From: Mesorhizobium sp. INR15
GTDB taxonomy: Bacteria; Pseudomonadota; Alphaproteobacteria; Rhizobiales; Rhizobiaceae
Assembly: GCF_015500075.1 (NCBI RefSeq)
Contig: NZ_CP045496.1
Span: 3,420,001-3,484,000, forward strand
Reading direction: 5' to 3'
DNA length: 64,000 nt
Shown here: in pieces, positions 16,797 through 25,276 of the stretch
Layout of the letters: each line of letters begins with the position of its first letter
Position numbering within the stretch: the stretch's first letter is position 1
Position numbers and translations under genes: made by a program
The notes under the pieces: generated by a model
Databases searched by the model: none
What the model saw: only the letters and a program-made list of their open reading frames with translations
What the model was told of the DNA's origin: nothing

Positions 16797-16824
16797 GCGC
16801 GCCTGCCCCGAGGGGCAGGCGCGC
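16797..16824. repeat. 13-bp perfect hairpin between FAD- and FeS-subunit genes
   Basis: Arms 16797-16809 (GCGCGCCTGCCCC) and 16812-16824 pair perfectly across two bases. It lies just upstream of the strong ribosome binding site of the 2Fe-2S subunit gene and downstream of the FAD-subunit stop at 16838. No T-run follows, so it is more likely a message processing or stabilising hairpin than a terminator. Confidence 0.7.
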
Positions 16825-16837
16825 GCCCCCAACGGGC

Positions 16838-17653
16838 TTAACCCCTCGTGTCCACGATCTGGCCGAGCAACAGCCGGCCGAGATGAACCGGCAGAACCTC
16901 ACTTCGATACCAGGCACTGGCGATCGGATCCGTGGCTGGCGAAGTGCCGTCGTTGGCTACCGCCAATGCCGCCGAGATGCCATCCTTGGTCAATGCGCGG
17001 CCGATCAGAGCCTTTTCCGCTGCCATGGCGCGCATTGGCCGGTCGGCCATGCAGCCAAGCGCGATCCGCGCCGAAGAGACGGTGCCGTCGGCAGCCTGCT
17101 CCAGCGTCGCGGCAATGCTCAGCACCGACACCCCCTTCGGTTTGACCCGCGACACTTTCAGGAAGCGGAAGCTGCCTTCTTGCGGCAGCGCGAAGCTGAC
17201 TGAGGTGACAATGGCGCGGTTGCCGTCACGTGCCGCGAGGAATTTTTCAACCGTCATGTGGCCGTCATCCGTGCTGACCGACGCGTCCAATGCCAGCAAG
17301 GCAACGGTGAAATCGCCATAAGGCGTCGGCGCGAACAGATTACCGCCGACGGTTGCCATGTTGCGAATGGCCGGGCCGCCGACCGCTCGCGCCGCACGGG
17401 CGAGGGCGGTGAGGTCGGGGTGGCGAGCAATGGCCGCCATGGTCACCGAAGCGCCGATGCGGACCGTGCCGCCGGCGACAGAGATGGCCGACAGTGACGG
17501 TTCGGTCGAGCGGACGAGACCGGAAACCGAGACATCGCCCTCATTGGCGGCGCGAACCACCAGCGTGCCGCCGCCGAGGTAGCGAGTGCCAGCGGCCTTC
17601 AGCGCCGTGTTGGCGTCCCTCACGGTTGAGAATGTCTGCAGCGCTAGCGCCAT
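16838..17653 (-). CDS. molybdenum hydroxylase FAD-binding subunit (CoxM-type)
   Basis: A 271-residue protein of the FAD-binding PCMH/CO dehydrogenase flavoprotein family. The FAD-binding segments are YLGGGTLVVR near residue 25-35 and ATVGGNLFAPTPYGDF around residue 105-120. The C-terminal CO_deh_flav_C domain contains FLKVSRVKPKGVSVLSIAA. It transfers electrons from the 2Fe-2S clusters to an acceptor. The gene starts 12 nt after the SRPBCC gene stop and is followed by a hairpin and the 2Fe-2S subunit gene. It is slightly short compared with CoxM (about 288) but no block is missing to the eye. Confidence 0.93.
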   Translation of the reverse strand: MALALQTFSTVRDANTALKAAGTRYLGGGTLVVRAANEGDVSVSGLVRSTEPSLSAISVAGGTVRIGASVTMAAIARHPDLTALARAARAVGGPAIRNMATVGGNLFAPTPYGDFTVALLALDASVSTDDGHMTVEKFLAARDGNRAIVTSVSFALPQEGSFRFLKVSRVKPKGVSVLSIAATLEQAADGTVSSARIALGCMADRPMRAMAAEKALIGRALTKDGISAALAVANDGTSPATDPIASAWYRSEVLPVHLGRLLLGQIVDTRG

Positions 17654-17665
17654 GGCCGGCTCCCG

Positions 17666-18109
17666 TCAGCTTTGACCGGCAAAGTGGCTCTTCAAGGCGT
17701 TGAAGCCGCCCTGAAACACGTTGGCGCCCATGCCCTCGGCCAGCTTGTCGGCATCCTCCGGGGCGGCGTCAAAACTGGCGGTCCATTCGGCATAGGTGCG
17801 GTCGCCGTCGGTCACCCGCCGCAATTGCAGCGTCGCCTTGTGGTTGGTCAGGGGCTGCGGTGTCTCAAGGATAGAGTAGCTGACGAGGAAGTTCTGATCA
17901 GAGAAGTCAGTCAGTTTTTCACGCAGGCGCGCACCGCTGACGAGCTGGAAGTTGCGAACGCAGCCGATCGTGGCGGCGTCCTTGCCATCCTCGATATGGC
18001 TTTCGACCATGCGCGGGTGCCAGCCGGGAAGCCCGTTGAAGTCGCGAATGCGCGCCCAGACTTTTTCGACGGGCGCGTCGATGACGCTGGAGATAGTGAC
18101 ATCAGCCAT
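17666..18109 (-). CDS. SRPBCC family protein (polyketide cyclase/CoxG-like)
   Basis: A 147-residue START/Bet v1-like protein: MADVTISSVIDAPVEKVWAR at the N-terminus, WHPRMVESHIEDG, and AEWTASFDAAPEDADKLAEG toward the C-terminal helix. The start at 18109 is chosen because the family begins directly with this beta strand; an open frame extends to 18196. It is the first gene of the Mo-hydroxylase operon (12 nt to the FAD-subunit gene). SRPBCC proteins of the CoxG type occur in such operons and are linked to recruiting or assembling the enzyme, but the fold also binds hydrophobic ligands, so the role is open. Confidence 0.82.
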   Translation of the reverse strand: MADVTISSVIDAPVEKVWARIRDFNGLPGWHPRMVESHIEDGKDAATIGCVRNFQLVSGARLREKLTDFSDQNFLVSYSILETPQPLTNHKATLQLRRVTDGDRTYAEWTASFDAAPEDADKLAEGMGANVFQGGFNALKSHFAGQS

Positions 18110-18220
18110 GTTGCGTTCCCTTGCGAATTTTCTCTTGGCGCAAAGGTAGGGCGATGGCGGAGTGACGCTTATCAATGCGTCTTGGCCGCGTATCAAGCAG
18201 TCTGAAAAACCACAGCCTGC

Positions 18221-19048
18221 TCAGGCGATCGCCCGCGCCGCTTCGCGATAAAGCGTCGGCGGCACCCCGACATGGTCGCGGAAGAAGCGCGAGAAATTGC
18301 CTTGCGTGGTGAAGCCGAGATTGCAGGCAACCGAGGTCAGCGGTTCCTGCGACCACTGCAGCTGCCGCACGGCTTCCTCCATGCGCAGCGTGTTCCAGTA
18401 GACATTGGGCGTCAGGTTGGTCTGTTCCTTGAACAGGGCGAAAAAATGCGGCCGCGACAGGCCGACGCTGCGCGCCACATCGTCGAAGCAGATGCGCTCG
18501 CAGACATTGGCCTTCATCAGCTGGATCGCCTTGCGGACACGGAAATCCTGCATGGTGTTGATGCGCACACGCGCTTCCTGCGGCGCCGACGCGTCGGCGG
18601 CATCGAGCACGCTGTCGATGAAGCGCTCAATCTCGTAATTGGCGATGTCATCGACGCCTTCGTTGTCGCTGAGATGGTCGAGCAGGTTGGCGGCGGCCTG
18701 GTGCAGCCAGGGCTCAAGCGTGATCGTGGCCTGCGAGAACAGAGGCGCGGACGATGGCAGGTCGCGGCGGCGTCGCGCCCAATCCGGATCGATGTAGAAA
18801 GCAAGGAACAGGCCCGGCGTGCCATCCCGCGACAGAATATGGCTGTGCGGCTGGAAGGAGTTGATGCCGGCGGCAATGCTTGGGCCGAGCGGCACGGTCT
18901 CGCGGCCAATGGTCATTTCACCGGCGGTGCCTTCGAGCCAGATGATCAGATGCGCCTCGACATGGGCATGGGTGACGAAGTCGCTGGCGACATTCAGGAT
19001 AGAAACATGCCCGAACCGGCCCCAGTAGAGCCTGATCGCTTCCGTCAT
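18221..19048 (-). CDS. AraC-family transcriptional regulator
   Basis: A 275-residue regulator with an N-terminal cupin-like AraC sensor domain (HAHVEAHLIIWLEG ... SFQPHSHILSRDG) and two C-terminal helix-turn-helix motifs: ERICFDDVARSVGLSRPHFF, then LTSVACNLGFTTQGNFSRFF with the final PxxYR block (PPTLYRE). The ATG at 19048 follows CGGGAGGATATACCC, an excellent ribosome binding site. It is transcribed towards the Mo-hydroxylase genes, 111 nt upstream of the SRPBCC gene, and probably activates that operon in response to its substrate (inference from position). Confidence 0.9.
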   Translation of the reverse strand: MTEAIRLYWGRFGHVSILNVASDFVTHAHVEAHLIIWLEGTAGEMTIGRETVPLGPSIAAGINSFQPHSHILSRDGTPGLFLAFYIDPDWARRRRDLPSSAPLFSQATITLEPWLHQAAANLLDHLSDNEGVDDIANYEIERFIDSVLDAADASAPQEARVRINTMQDFRVRKAIQLMKANVCERICFDDVARSVGLSRPHFFALFKEQTNLTPNVYWNTLRMEEAVRQLQWSQEPLTSVACNLGFTTQGNFSRFFRDHVGVPPTLYREAARAIA

Positions 19049-19195
19049 GGGTATATCCTCCCGTGGACGACTGGCCTCCCTGTCATCCACGCCGGGATTG
19101 TGCGGCTGAGTTCGGGCTTGCGTCAAGGCGCGAGGCCATGGCGTGCACCTTTCGCGAGGCCGGGGGGCTTATTTTCAGACTGAGCGATAGGCACT

Positions 19196-19212
19196 GAAGC
19201 GAATAACGCTTC
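19196..19212 (-). terminator. possible terminator hairpin after the SDR gene
   Basis: GAAGCG-AATAA-CGCTTC forms a 6-bp stem just downstream of the SDR stop (19231) and upstream of the AraC gene. There is no clear U-tract, so this is a weak call. Confidence 0.3.
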
Positions 19213-19230
19213 GGCGGTGAAGCGGCACCT

Positions 19231-19998
19231 TCACACCGAAGCCGTCATGCCGCCGTCGACATAAAGGGTATGCCCGTTGACGAAGGACGATGCGTCCGAA
19301 GCCAGGAACACAGCGGCGCCGATCAGTTCGTCGACATTGCCCCAGCGCCCGGCCGGCGTGCGCTTTTCCAGCCAGCCGGAGAACTCCGGGTTGTCGACAA
19401 GCGCCTGGTTCATCTCGGTGCGGAAATAGCCGGGCGCGATGGCGTTGATCTGCAGGCCATGTTTCGCCCAGTCGGCGCACATGCCGCGTGTCAGGTTGCG
19501 GATCGCGCCCTTGGTTGCCGTGTAGGGCGCGATGTTGGGCCTGGCGAGCTCGCTCTGTACCGAGCCGATGTTGATGATCTTGCCTCTCTTCCGCGCAATC
19601 ATGTGGCGGGCGACGGCCTTGCCGGCATGGAAGGCGCCCGAGACATTGGTCTTGAACAGCCGCTCCCACTGTTCCTCGGGAAAGTCCTCGAGCGGGGCGC
19701 GGAACTGGATACCGGCATTGTTGACGAGAATATCGATGGCACCGATCTCGGCCTCGATGCGGGTAACATCGGCATTGACCGCCTGAAAATCGGTGACGTC
19801 GAAGATCGAGGCATGCGCCGTGAGGCCGGCATCGCGCAGGCTGGAGACCGAGGCTCCGACCTTGCCGGCATCGCGGCCGTTGAGCACCACGCTTGCCCCA
19901 TGTTCCGCGAGACCGCGCGCCAAGGCAAAGCCGATGCCTTGGCCGGAGCCAGTCACAAGCGCCAGCCGGCCTTCAAGGCTGAACAGGGGTTTTGTCAC
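19231..19998 (-). CDS. SDR-family oxidoreductase, gluconate 5-dehydrogenase-like
   Basis: A classical short-chain dehydrogenase of 255 residues: cofactor motif TGSGQGIG (about 16-23), NNAGIQF, catalytic IGSVQSE (Ser) and YTATKGA (Tyr, Lys), and the C-terminal YVDGGMTASV. The pattern is close to gluconate 5-dehydrogenases and 2-deoxy-gluconate 3-dehydrogenases, so a sugar-acid or polyol substrate is likely. The start is a GTG at 19998 behind CGGGACGCCAC; an in-frame ATG at 20019 would overlap the permease stop by 8 nt and has no well-placed ribosome binding site. It is the last gene of the minus-strand part of ABC system 2 and probably oxidises the imported compound. Confidence 0.85.
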   Translation of the reverse strand: MTKPLFSLEGRLALVTGSGQGIGFALARGLAEHGASVVLNGRDAGKVGASVSSLRDAGLTAHASIFDVTDFQAVNADVTRIEAEIGAIDILVNNAGIQFRAPLEDFPEEQWERLFKTNVSGAFHAGKAVARHMIARKRGKIINIGSVQSELARPNIAPYTATKGAIRNLTRGMCADWAKHGLQINAIAPGYFRTEMNQALVDNPEFSGWLEKRTPAGRWGNVDELIGAAVFLASDASSFVNGHTLYVDGGMTASV

Positions 19999-20011
19999 GT
20001 GGCGTCCCGGC

Positions 20012-21010
20012 CTAATCATTCCGCCGGAAATTGCGGATCCGGTCGAACAGCACCGCGAGCAGGATGGCGCCGCCGATGAAGACGCCTTGCCAGAAGGCGT
20101 TGATGCCGAGCAGGCCAAGGCTGTTGCGGATCACTTCGATCAGGGCCGCGCCGACAATCGCGCCAAAGGCGGTGCCAACGCCACCGGCAAGGTTGGCGCC
20201 GCCGATGACGGTGGCGGCAATGACCTGCAATTCCATGCCGGTGCCGATGTTGGTGGTGACGGCGCCAAGCCAGCCGGTCTCGATGATACCGGCAATGCCC
20301 GCCGACAGTGCAGAGATCATGTAGACCGCGACCTTGATCTGCTTCACCGGGACGCCGGTCAGCGTCGCCGCATGCTCGTTGCCGCCGATGGCGAATATGT
20401 GCCGGCCGAACTTGGTCCAGCGCAGGACGAAGCCGGTGATCAGCGCCAGAAGGATGGTGTAGAGCACCGGATTGGCAATGCCGAACACCCACGCGCCGCC
20501 GCCGAGCGCCAGCAACTTGTCGTGGTCCGGGCCGAACTGGAAGACCACCGTGTTGTTGGAGGCGACCATGGCCAGGCTGCGGGCGATCGACAGCATGCCA
20601 AGCGTCACCACGAAAGGTGGAAAGCCGAGATAGGCGATCAGGATGCCGTTGAAGGCGCCGATGGCGAGTGCTGTCGCGATGGAAGCGAGGATGCCGACCT
20701 CGATCGAATAGCCGGCATGCATGGTGACGGCGAGCACCATCGACGACAGGCACAGAACCGAGCCGACCGACAGGTCGATGCCGCCGGTGATGATGACGAA
20801 GGTCATGCCCAGCGCGATGATGGCGACGAAGGTGATGTTGCGGGTGATGTTGTAGAGGTTCTTCGAGGTGGCGAAGGCATCCGTGGCGAAGGACAGGAAC
20901 AGGCAGGCGAGGATAACCGCGATCACCACCCAGAAGGTCTGGCTGGCAAACATCCTTGCCGGCAGGGATTGTTGCTTCTGCACGATCGGCTGGTCAATTG
21001 TCAGTGCCAT
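20012..21010 (-). CDS. sugar ABC transporter permease, system 2 (CUT2)
   Basis: A 332-residue RbsC-type inner-membrane permease with VIITGGIDLSVGSVLCLSSM, FNGILIAYLGFPPFVVTLGM, AIGGNEHAATLTGVPVK and the ATPase contact loop GGANLAGGVGTAFGA. It lies 40 nt after the ATPase gene and 13 nt before the GTG of the SDR gene, all on one transcript. Being the only permease of the system, it probably forms a homodimer. The cognate binding protein is encoded divergently at 22250. Confidence 0.95.
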   Translation of the reverse strand: MALTIDQPIVQKQQSLPARMFASQTFWVVIAVILACLFLSFATDAFATSKNLYNITRNITFVAIIALGMTFVIITGGIDLSVGSVLCLSSMVLAVTMHAGYSIEVGILASIATALAIGAFNGILIAYLGFPPFVVTLGMLSIARSLAMVASNNTVVFQFGPDHDKLLALGGGAWVFGIANPVLYTILLALITGFVLRWTKFGRHIFAIGGNEHAATLTGVPVKQIKVAVYMISALSAGIAGIIETGWLGAVTTNIGTGMELQVIAATVIGGANLAGGVGTAFGAIVGAALIEVIRNSLGLLGINAFWQGVFIGGAILLAVLFDRIRNFRRND

Positions 21011-21050
21011 CGTCGACCTTCATCTGCTGTGCGTGGTGAACGCGCTGGAC

Positions 21051-21791
<741 letters not shown>

Positions 21792-21934
21792 CAGCTTTTG
21801 CCTCCCCGTGCTTCGCTGCTTCCACCGACGGACCGGGTGCAGCTTTTCGCGGCGCGCTCCCAGCTCCTCCCGGAAACAGCGCTTGCATGCATTTACGCAA
21901 ATGCCCGCGCGGGCGTCAATTGTCGGATCGGCAT

Positions 21935-21945
21935 TTGTCGGACGA
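21935..21945. promoter_or_regulatory. GntR/FadR-type site TTGTCGGACGA
   Basis: It matches TNGTNNNACNA and lies in the 458-nt divergent region between the system 2 ATPase and binding-protein genes. A partial copy, TTGTCGGATCG, is just before it at 21920-21930. It is likely part of the control of both transcripts. The rest of the gap (to 22249) shows no gene. Confidence 0.45.
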
Positions 21946-21975
21946 ATAAGGTCAAGCCGCTCGGAAAAATCCGTT

Positions 21976-21986
21976 TTGTAGGACAA
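21976..21986. promoter_or_regulatory. GntR/FadR-type site TTGTAGGACAA
   Basis: It matches TNGTNNNACNA and lies 41 bp (start to start) from the site at 21935, in the same divergent promoter region. Two sites about four helical turns apart would allow cooperative binding; this is inference. Confidence 0.5.
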
Positions 21987-22249
21987 ATGTCATTGACGTT
22001 GGCGCCGCGCCGATATTAGCTAAGCATCGGAGGAAGACATGCCGGTCCCCAATGCCGTTTTAAAGGCGGGACCAGCGGATGATCGTCGGTCGCATCGGCA
22101 TTGTTGAGCCGGCCCGGCCGTATCTGAAAATGCTTATCGACTTGGCTTGGCGACACGAGCGCTCGTGGAACGATCCTCTGTCATCTCGCATCCTGGTTGA
22201 TCTGTATGGCGGGCACGTCGTGTCCGTCTGTTTCAAAGGGAGGACTGAT

Positions 22250-23239
22250 ATGAAGAAATCATTACTGCTCGCCGCCGCCGCCATGATGGTGATGGGCGCC
22301 GAGCCGGCTTTGGCCAAGAAACAGCTCGTCATCGTCGTGAAGGGTCTCGATAATCCGTTCTTCGAAGCCATCCACCAGGGCTGTGAGAAATGGAACAAGG
22401 AGAATGCCAGCTCGGAATACGAATGCTTCTACACCGGCCCGGCATCGACTTCCGATGAAGCCGGCGAGGCGCAGATCGTCCAGGATATGCTGAGCAAGCC
22501 CGACACGGTGGCCATGGCGATTTCGCCATCCAACGCACCGCTGATCGCACAGACGATCAAATCAGCCAATCCTACGATCCCGATCATGACCCTGGACGCC
22601 GACCTGACCAAGGCGGATGCCGCGCTGCGCAAGACCTATCTCGGTACCGACAACTATCTGATGGGCTCCAAGATCGGCGGCTATATCGCCAAGGCCAAGC
22701 CGAAGGGCGGCACGATCTGCACGATCGAAGGCAACCCGGCGGCCGACAATATCCTGCAGCGCGCGCAAGGCTTGCGCGATGCGCTTTCGGGCAAGAAGGG
22801 CCTTGCCAAGCTCGCCGGCGAAGGTGGCTGGACCGAAGTCGCCGGTTGCCCGGTGTTCACCAATGACGACGGAGCCAAGGGCGTGCAGGCGATGACCGAC
22901 ATCCTCGCCGCCAACCCCAAGCTAGACGCCTTCGGCATCATGGGTGGCTGGCCGCTGTTTGGCGCCCCGCAGCCCTACCGCGACCTGATCGGACCACTCA
23001 AGGACCGTCTGGCCAGCAATGACTTCGTCATCGGCGCCGCCGACACGATCGGCGACGAAGTGGCGATCGCGCGCGACGGACTGGTGACCGCCCTGGTCGG
23101 CCAGCGGCCGTTCGAAATGGGCTACAAGGCGCCGTCGGTGATGATCGATCTCGTCAAGGGCACCAAGGTTGCCGATCCGGTGTTCACTGGTCTTGATGAG
23201 TGCACCAAGGAAACCGTCGATACCTGCATCCAGAAGTAG
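22250..23239 (+). CDS. periplasmic sugar-binding protein, system 2
   Basis: A 329-residue Peripla_BP_4 protein. The signal peptide is MKKSLLLAAAAMMVMGAEPA, cut near ALA-KK. The mature start KQLVIVVKGLDNPFFEAIHQ is typical of CUT2 binding proteins, followed by VAMAISPSNAPLIAQTIKSA, MTLDADLTKAD and YLGTDNYLMGSKIGGYI. The ATG at 22250 has the ribosome binding site AAAGGGAGGACTGAT. It is divergent from the ATPase-permease-SDR operon, with GntR-type sites in between. The CUT2 fold is firm; the ligand is not readable from sequence. Confidence 0.93.
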   Translation: MKKSLLLAAAAMMVMGAEPALAKKQLVIVVKGLDNPFFEAIHQGCEKWNKENASSEYECFYTGPASTSDEAGEAQIVQDMLSKPDTVAMAISPSNAPLIAQTIKSANPTIPIMTLDADLTKADAALRKTYLGTDNYLMGSKIGGYIAKAKPKGGTICTIEGNPAADNILQRAQGLRDALSGKKGLAKLAGEGGWTEVAGCPVFTNDDGAKGVQAMTDILAANPKLDAFGIMGGWPLFGAPQPYRDLIGPLKDRLASNDFVIGAADTIGDEVAIARDGLVTALVGQRPFEMGYKAPSVMIDLVKGTKVADPVFTGLDECTKETVDTCIQK

Positions 23240-23250
23240 GACGCGGTTTC

Positions 23251-23274
23251 GGGGCGCTCCCTGGCGGGCGCCCC
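23251..23274 (+). terminator. GC hairpin after the system 2 binding-protein gene
   Basis: GGGGCGC (23251-23257) pairs with GCGCCCC (23268-23274), 12 nt after the stop codon. No T-run follows, so it may be a transcript-end stabiliser rather than an intrinsic terminator. Confidence 0.4.
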
Positions 23275-23423
23275 GTCACACCATTCTTGAACCGGACGCG
23301 GTGAATGGGGCTACCGGCTCCGGCTTTGTCGCGCCCATGTTTTGGATTTTCGGCAACGAGATCGGCGCGCCGCCGGGTTTGGACATTCACCGGACCGCAG
23401 ACGGCCGACGCATTGGAACGTGG

Positions 23424-24206
23424 ATGCCGGACAAAAGATCAAAGGTACGATCAGCAGGGGCGAAGGCAGTTCCTGCCGAACGCCCTGCTGTCGTCCGCCG
23501 CGCCGATGCTGCGCATTTTCCGGGGGCGAGTGTGCATGCCTCGCTGGCCAACGAGATCGGCCTGCGGATCGTGCGCGGCGACTATCCGCCGGGAACCATC
23601 CTGCCCAACGAGGCCAAGTGGGCACAGACTTTCAATGTCAGCCGCTCGGCGGTGCGCGAAGCCATGAAGATGCTGATGGCCAAGAGCCTGTTGGCATCGC
23701 GCCCCAAGATCGGCAGCTGGGTCGAGCCCAGGGAGCGCTGGAACCTGCTCGATCGCGATGTGCTGGCCTGGTATGCAACCGCGCCGGACCGCGAAGCCTT
23801 TCTGCGGACCGTGCAGGAATTCCGCCATATTATCGAGCCGGAAGCCTCAGCCTTTGCCGCCATGCGGCGCAGCGACGAGCAGATGGCCGAGATCAGCCAG
23901 GCCTGCCGCGAGATGGGCGAGGCGGCCAACCTGCCGGAGCGTATCGGCGCCGATACGCGCTTTCACCTCGCCATCCTGCGTGCCTCCGGCAACGATTTGC
24001 TGGTGCCGCTTGGCGTGCTGATCGAATCCGCGCTCGACCATCTCTTCGCCTTCACGACGCGAAAGGTCAGCGATCAGCGGCACGCACAGAAGCTGCATGA
24101 GGCGATCGAGAAGAACATCCGCTTGCAGCGGCCGACCGCTGCCCGCAATGCGGTGCACAAGCTGCTTGCCAACACTGACGAGGGGATCGGGCGCTGGCGG
24201 CGCTGA
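23424..24206 (+). CDS. FadR-subfamily GntR transcriptional regulator, copy 1
   Basis: A 260-residue regulator. After a basic, disordered-looking leader (about 40 residues) comes the winged HTH: EIGLRIVRGDYPPGTILPNE, then FNVSRSAVREAMKMLMAKSL and the wing RPKIGSWVEPRE. The C-terminal all-helical FCD domain contains EFRHIIEPEASAFAAMR and the metal-ligand-type residues D and H in ADTRFHLAILRASGN. The start at 23424 is picked because copy 2 (26326) starts at the matching point; the open frame extends to 23169 into the binding-protein gene. About 89% identical by eye to copy 2 over the ~218-residue core. Probable ligands are sugar acids; operator-like TTGTC-N-GACAA sites lie nearby. Confidence 0.9.
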   Translation: MPDKRSKVRSAGAKAVPAERPAVVRRADAAHFPGASVHASLANEIGLRIVRGDYPPGTILPNEAKWAQTFNVSRSAVREAMKMLMAKSLLASRPKIGSWVEPRERWNLLDRDVLAWYATAPDREAFLRTVQEFRHIIEPEASAFAAMRRSDEQMAEISQACREMGEAANLPERIGADTRFHLAILRASGNDLLVPLGVLIESALDHLFAFTTRKVSDQRHAQKLHEAIEKNIRLQRPTAARNAVHKLLANTDEGIGRWRR

Positions 24207-24219
24207 TATCGCATTGACG

Positions 24220-25158
24220 TCAGATCGTCTGTTTCTTGCCATCCCTCATTGGCATCAGATCGACGCCGTTGACCTTGGCGATATGCGTTGCCAGCATCGG
24301 CACGAACTGCTCGGCCGGACCGGTGGCGAAGGCACCGGCAAACGAGTTTTTCGTGGCATTGCCGAGCGGGTTGGCGATGCCGGCGGCACCAGCCATCGAT
24401 TCCAGATAGGTCAGATCCTTGAAGGCATTGGCGATGGAGAATTTGTGGGCGTCTCGGTCACCTTCCAGCGTCCAGCGCATGAAGGTCTGGTAGAAGCCGC
24501 AATCCATGCGCCCGTTGCGGATGACGCTGTCGAAACGCGGCGGCGAAATGCCGACCTTTTCGGCCAGCGCCAGCGCCTCGGAGTAGATCGCGGCGTAGCC
24601 AAGCGAGATGAAGTTGTTGAGCAGCTTCATGCGATGGCCGTCACCGGTGTCGCCGATATGGACGATGCGTCCGGCCCAGGTTTCGAGCACCGGCTTCAGC
24701 CGGGCAAAGACGGCGTCTGGCGCGCCCACCATGGCGTCGAGCGTGCCTTCCCAGGCTTCCTTTGGCGTGCGGCTGAGTGGGGCATCGACATAGTCGACGC
24801 CGAGTGCCTTGACTTCGGCGGCAAGCGCCACCGTCGAGACCGGATCGGAAGTCGAGCAATCGACGACGACGGCCCCCTTTTTCAAGCCTTCCTTGAGACC
24901 GCCAGGCCCCCGGATGATGGCCTCCACTTCGCGTGAGCCGGTAACGCAAATGAAGACGATGCTCGATGCCGCCGCCACATCGCGCGAGGTCGCTGCCTCC
25001 CTTGCGCCACGGCCAAGCAGGTCTTCCGCCGGCTTGCGGTTCTTGCGACCGAGAAAGGTAAGGCCATAGCCCTTGTCGACGATGTTCTTGGCGATGCCAT
25101 GCCCCATCAGGCCAAGGCCGATGAAGCCGATCGTCTCGCTCGCGGCAGTCGTGTTCAT
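24220..25158 (-). CDS. NAD(P)-dependent oxidoreductase of the 3-hydroxyisobutyrate dehydrogenase family
   Basis: A 312-residue beta-hydroxyacid dehydrogenase. The Rossmann motif is GFIGLGLMGHGIAKNI; then FICVTGSREVEAII, the substrate loop DAPLSRTPKEAWEGTLDAMV (a variant of the usual DAPVSGG motif), and the catalytic-lysine segment HRMKLLNNF (K of the family KxxxN). Relatives include tartronate semialdehyde reductase (GarR) and L-threonate dehydrogenase, so a sugar-acid step is plausible. The ATG at 25158 has GGGACGAAACGAC upstream. It converges on GntR copy 1 (13 nt between stops) and is divergent from the epimerase-like gene, with a perfect GntR-type palindrome between them. Confidence 0.88.
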   Translation of the reverse strand: MNTTAASETIGFIGLGLMGHGIAKNIVDKGYGLTFLGRKNRKPAEDLLGRGAREAATSRDVAAASSIVFICVTGSREVEAIIRGPGGLKEGLKKGAVVVDCSTSDPVSTVALAAEVKALGVDYVDAPLSRTPKEAWEGTLDAMVGAPDAVFARLKPVLETWAGRIVHIGDTGDGHRMKLLNNFISLGYAAIYSEALALAEKVGISPPRFDSVIRNGRMDCGFYQTFMRWTLEGDRDAHKFSIANAFKDLTYLESMAGAAGIANPLGNATKNSFAGAFATGPAEQFVPMLATHIAKVNGVDLMPMRDGKKQTI

Positions 25159-25232
25159 GTCGTTTCGTCCCGTTTGCAATGATTGATATTCAGCGCTGCC
25201 ATTTTGCAGGCGAGGGTGGTTGCGGAATGGCA

Positions 25233-25247
25233 TATTGTCTGACAATA
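25233..25247. promoter_or_regulatory. perfect GntR/FadR-type palindrome TATTGTCTGACAATA
   Basis: A 7+1+7 perfect palindrome containing TNGTNNNACNA lies 29 nt upstream of the epimerase-like ATG (25277) and in the promoter region of the divergent dehydrogenase gene (25158). It is the best of the FadR-type sites in the window and sits between the two FadR-type regulator genes. Confidence 0.65.
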
Positions 25248-25276
25248 CACATAAATCCTAGGCATTGGAGAGCAAA

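Noticed and set aside
10777..18109. True carbon monoxide dehydrogenase operon
   Set aside because: Maturation factors are CoxD/E-like, but the Mo subunit has AMRGFG and lacks the CO dehydrogenase active-site loop.
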